Below are positions 6,602 through 8,332 of a DNA stretch of 8,332 nucleotides, one piece after another. This DNA is from Kiritimatiellia bacterium. GTDB lineage: Bacteria > Verrucomicrobiota > Kiritimatiellia > UBA8416 > JABMPJ01. The notes below the pieces were generated by a model. The model had not been told where the DNA came from. It worked only from the letters and a program-made list of their open reading frames with translations, and ran no database searches. Location of the stretch: assembly GCA_029939545.1 (NCBI GenBank), contig JAOZSS010000102.1, positions 1 through 8,332 of the forward strand. The letters run 5' to 3'. Numbering within the stretch: position 1 is the first letter of the stretch; every line of letters starts with the position of its first letter. The translations under genes and the position numbers were made by a program.

Positions 6602-8152
6602 CTAGTCTTGTCTCAAGAAGAGACGGTAAGCGGGGTTGTCGGTTTCGTCAACATAGGGGTACTTCCAGTCGCGCATACTGTCGTCGATATCATCGACGCC
6701 GTCGGTCAGGGGTTGCAGTCCGATCAACACGTTGGCGTAGCTACCGCCCGTCTGACGATAATGGAACAGCGTGATGTTCCAGCGGGCCTGCATGAAGGTC
6801 AGAAACTCGCGCAGGATGCCGGCGCGCTCGGGAAACTCGAGGCGCAGGATGCGTTCGGTCTCCACGCCTGTGGCGGGTCCGCCGACCATGTGGCAGATGT
6901 GGCGCTTGGCCAACTCGTTGCGGGAGAGATCCTTGACAGCGAACCCCTTCGCACGAACCTCGCGCAGCAGGGCGTTGCGCGCGCGTGTTTCTCTCTCTAC
7001 GGTGAGTCCGACAAGCACGTGGGCATGGTCGGCATGCACGTAGCGGTAGTTGAACTCGGAGATGTCGTGGTCGCGAAAAACGTCGCAGAGGGAGCGCAGG
7101 GAGCCGGCCCGCTCTGCGATGGTGATCCCGAGCATGACCTCGGTGCCCTGGCCGATCTTGTAGCGTTCGGAGACGTAGCGCAGCCGGTCGAAGTTGACGT
7201 TGGCACCGCTGTTGATGGCGAGCAGGGTCTTGTTGCGCATGCGCTTGCGGTGCGCATGCTTGATCAGCCCGGCGAGCGAGACGGCACCGGCGGGCTCGGC
7301 AATCGAGCGGGTGTCGTCGTACATAAACTTGATCGCGGCGCAGATCTCATCGTTGGTGACGGTGATCACCTCATCAATACACTCCTTGATCAGTCGGAAG
7401 GGCTCCTTGCCAACCTGGGCAACGGAGACGCCGTCGACGAAGATACCGGTGACCGGCAGGCGGACGCGACGGCCGACGGCCATGGCGGCTTGGAGGCAGG
7501 CGGATTCCTCGGCCTCAACGGCGATGACCTTGACGTCGGGGCGAACGTACTTGATGTAGGTGCCGATGCCGGCGATGAGGCCACCACCGCCGACCGGAAC
7601 AAAGACGGCATCGAGCTTGCCGGGACATTGGCGCATGATCTCCATCCCGATGGTTCCCTGCCCGGCAATGACGTCGCGGTCGTCGTAAGGATGAACAAAG
7701 ACGCGATCAGATTCTTTGGCAATGGCCAGAGCGTGTTCACAGGCTTCATCGAAGCGGTCACCATGGATCATCACCTTGACCCAGCGATTGCCGACGGCGC
7801 GGACGGCTTCGATCTTGATGCCGGGCGTGTTGGTGGGCATGACAATGAGGGCCTGGGCACGGTGGTGCCGGGCGGCGAGGGCGACGCCCTGGGCATGGTT
7901 GCCGGCGGAGGCGGCGACGACGCCGCGGCGGCGCTGGGACGGGGATAGCTGGGCCATCTTGTTGTAGGCACCGCGGAGCTTGAAGCAGAATACCGGCTGC
8001 AGATCTTCGCGTTTGACCAGGATTTCGTTCGCGAAAGCGTCGCTGAGCGCAGGCATGTGGTCGATGGGCGACTCGATGGCGACGTCATAGACCTTGGTGG
8101 TCAGGATGCGTTTGATATACCCCTCGGATGCAGCACGGCGTTTGGCTTTCAC
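6602..8152 (-). CDS. ilvA: threonine ammonia-lyase, biosynthetic (threonine dehydratase, two ACT-like domains)
   Basis: This PLP enzyme converts L-threonine to 2-oxobutanoate and ammonia, the first committed step of isoleucine synthesis. The catalytic domain spans about residues 10-320. It has the Schiff-base lysine K58 in CFKLRGAY, the SAGNHAQG loop (82-89), the phosphate-binding GGGGL (188-192) and NSGANVNF (314-321). Two ACT-like regulatory regions follow, at about 337-415 (MLGITIAERAGSL...) and 432-512 (ERILRLEFPERAGIL...), as in E. coli IlvA, where isoleucine inhibits and valine relieves. Residues 507-514 (PAYRLFLR) match the family C-terminus. The open frame extends upstream to ATGs at 8185 and 8323. 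I prefer the GTG at 8152: it has a strong AGAGGAAGGAAG site 5 bases upstream, a promoter -10 overlaps the 8185 ATG, and the resulting 516 residues match the 514 of E. coli. First gene of the ilvA-ridA-exonuclease cluster. Confidence 0.95.
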   Translation of the reverse strand: MKAKRRAASEGYIKRILTTKVYDVAIESPIDHMPALSDAFANEILVKREDLQPVFCFKLRGAYNKMAQLSPSQRRRGVVAASAGNHAQGVALAARHHRAQALIVMPTNTPGIKIEAVRAVGNRWVKVMIHGDRFDEACEHALAIAKESDRVFVHPYDDRDVIAGQGTIGMEIMRQCPGKLDAVFVPVGGGGLIAGIGTYIKYVRPDVKVIAVEAEESACLQAAMAVGRRVRLPVTGIFVDGVSVAQVGKEPFRLIKECIDEVITVTNDEICAAIKFMYDDTRSIAEPAGAVSLAGLIKHAHRKRMRNKTLLAINSGANVNFDRLRYVSERYKIGQGTEVMLGITIAERAGSLRSLCDVFRDHDISEFNYRYVHADHAHVLVGLTVERETRARNALLREVRAKGFAVKDLSRNELAKRHICHMVGGPATGVETERILRLEFPERAGILREFLTFMQARWNITLFHYRQTGGSYANVLIGLQPLTDGVDDIDDSMRDWKYPYVDETDNPAYRLFLRQD

Positions 8153-8157
8153 GGTGA

Positions 8158-8169
8158 CTTCCTTCCTCT
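8158..8169 (-). promoter_or_regulatory. strong ribosome binding site deciding the ilvA GTG start
   Basis: On the minus strand AGAGGAAGGAAG (8169-8158) ends 5 bases before the GTG at 8152-8150. The ATG at 8185 has only a pyrimidine-rich stretch (CTCTTTCCT) before it and no recognisable Shine-Dalgarno sequence. Confidence 0.65.
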
Positions 8170-8180
8170 GACTCGGTTTG

Positions 8181-8209
8181 ACCATAGGAAAGAGTGTGGC
8201 GGAAGTAAA
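8181..8209 (-). promoter_or_regulatory. candidate sigma70-like promoter of the ilvA cluster
   Basis: On the minus strand TTTACT (8209-8204, four of six) and TATGGT (8186-8181, four of six) are separated by exactly 17 bases. Transcription would start near 8174, leaving a leader of about 22 bases that contains the purine-rich ribosome binding site and the GTG at 8152. The upstream ATG at 8185 would then fall inside the -10 box and could not be translated from this promoter. No attenuator or leader peptide fits in so short a leader. Confidence 0.45.
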
Positions 8210-8227
8210 GGTGCGGGAGCGCTCCGA

Positions 8228-8294
8228 GGAGGTGAGCCCTTCCAAGGCTGGAGCCCGCCTGCGGCATACAAAGGCCAAGGAAGGGCACACCTCC
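8228..8294. repeat. long GC-rich inverted repeat upstream of the ilvA promoter
   Basis: GGAGGTGAGCCCTTCC (8228-8243) pairs with GGAAGGGCACACCTCC (8279-8294) at 15 of 16 positions, with one A-A mismatch. Inside, after an AA/AA internal loop, GGCT (8246-8249) can pair with GGCC (8273-8276), leaving a loop of about 23 bases that itself holds GCC...GGC. It lies about 20 bases upstream of the ilvA -35 box. It could be the terminator of an outside gene, a regulator site, or one copy of a dispersed element. No U-run follows on either strand, so a classic intrinsic terminator is unlikely. Confidence 0.6.
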
Positions 8295-8320
8295 ACTCCG
8301 CGGGGGGGAGAGGGGAGTGG
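8293..8320. repeat. second inverted repeat with a G-rich loop
   Basis: CCACTCC (8293-8299) pairs with GGAGTGG (8314-8320) around a 14-base loop that includes a run of seven G (8302-8308) and AGAGG. It shares two bases with the end of the larger inverted repeat, so the two palindromes are adjacent and mutually exclusive at that edge. The plus strand is G-rich enough for alternative G-tract structures. No function is evident. Confidence 0.45.
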
Positions 8321-8332
8321 CAATAGTTCGAG

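Noticed and set aside
6263..7948. 561-codon plus-strand open frame antisense to ridA and ilvA
   Set aside because: Its product is a Gly/Asp/Val-rich string with no recognisable fold, and it runs across two clear genes on the other strand. It results from GC-biased third positions in those genes.

Overview
The window looks like chromosomal DNA from a Gram-negative bacterium, most likely a proteobacterium. I infer this from the long-form IlvA with two ACT-like domains, which is typical of beta- and gammaproteobacteria, and from the Wzy/WaaL-type O-antigen enzymes. No rRNA or marker gene fixes the taxon. I see no tRNA, CRISPR array, transposase, phage gene or replication origin.

The left half (about 1-5633) is part of a cell-surface polysaccharide locus. 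It holds a GT4-type glycosyltransferase on the plus strand (88-1320), a minus-strand pair of a divergent GT4-like glycosyltransferase (2747-4015) and a Wzy/WaaL-type polymerase or ligase (1485-2750), and a plus-strand polytopic GT-C/GT39-like glycosyltransferase (4281-5633). The minus-strand pair overlaps by ATGA. The first two transcription units converge on a short intergenic inverted repeat (1365-1459) whose core matches a dispersed repeat known from many bacterial genomes. No flippase, priming transferase or nucleotide-sugar gene lies in the window, so the polymer cannot be named.

The right half (5663-8152, minus strand) is a compact amino-acid cluster in the order ilvA - ridA - DEDDh exonuclease. 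IlvA (threonine dehydratase) releases reactive enamine/imine intermediates, and RidA hydrolyses that class of intermediate, so the first two genes form a coherent unit. The exonuclease 18 bases further on has no obvious link to them. A sigma70-like promoter and a strong Shine-Dalgarno sequence put the ilvA start at a GTG (8152), inside a much longer open frame. Upstream of the promoter are two adjacent GC-rich inverted repeats (8228-8294 and 8293-8320) of unknown role.

Most of the window is ordinary metabolism and envelope biosynthesis. The points most worth checking are the dispersed repeat between convergent genes, the palindromes upstream of ilvA, the glycosyltransferase that lacks its EX7E glutamates, and the ilvA-ridA-exonuclease linkage. 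I did not find a convincing new multi-gene system.
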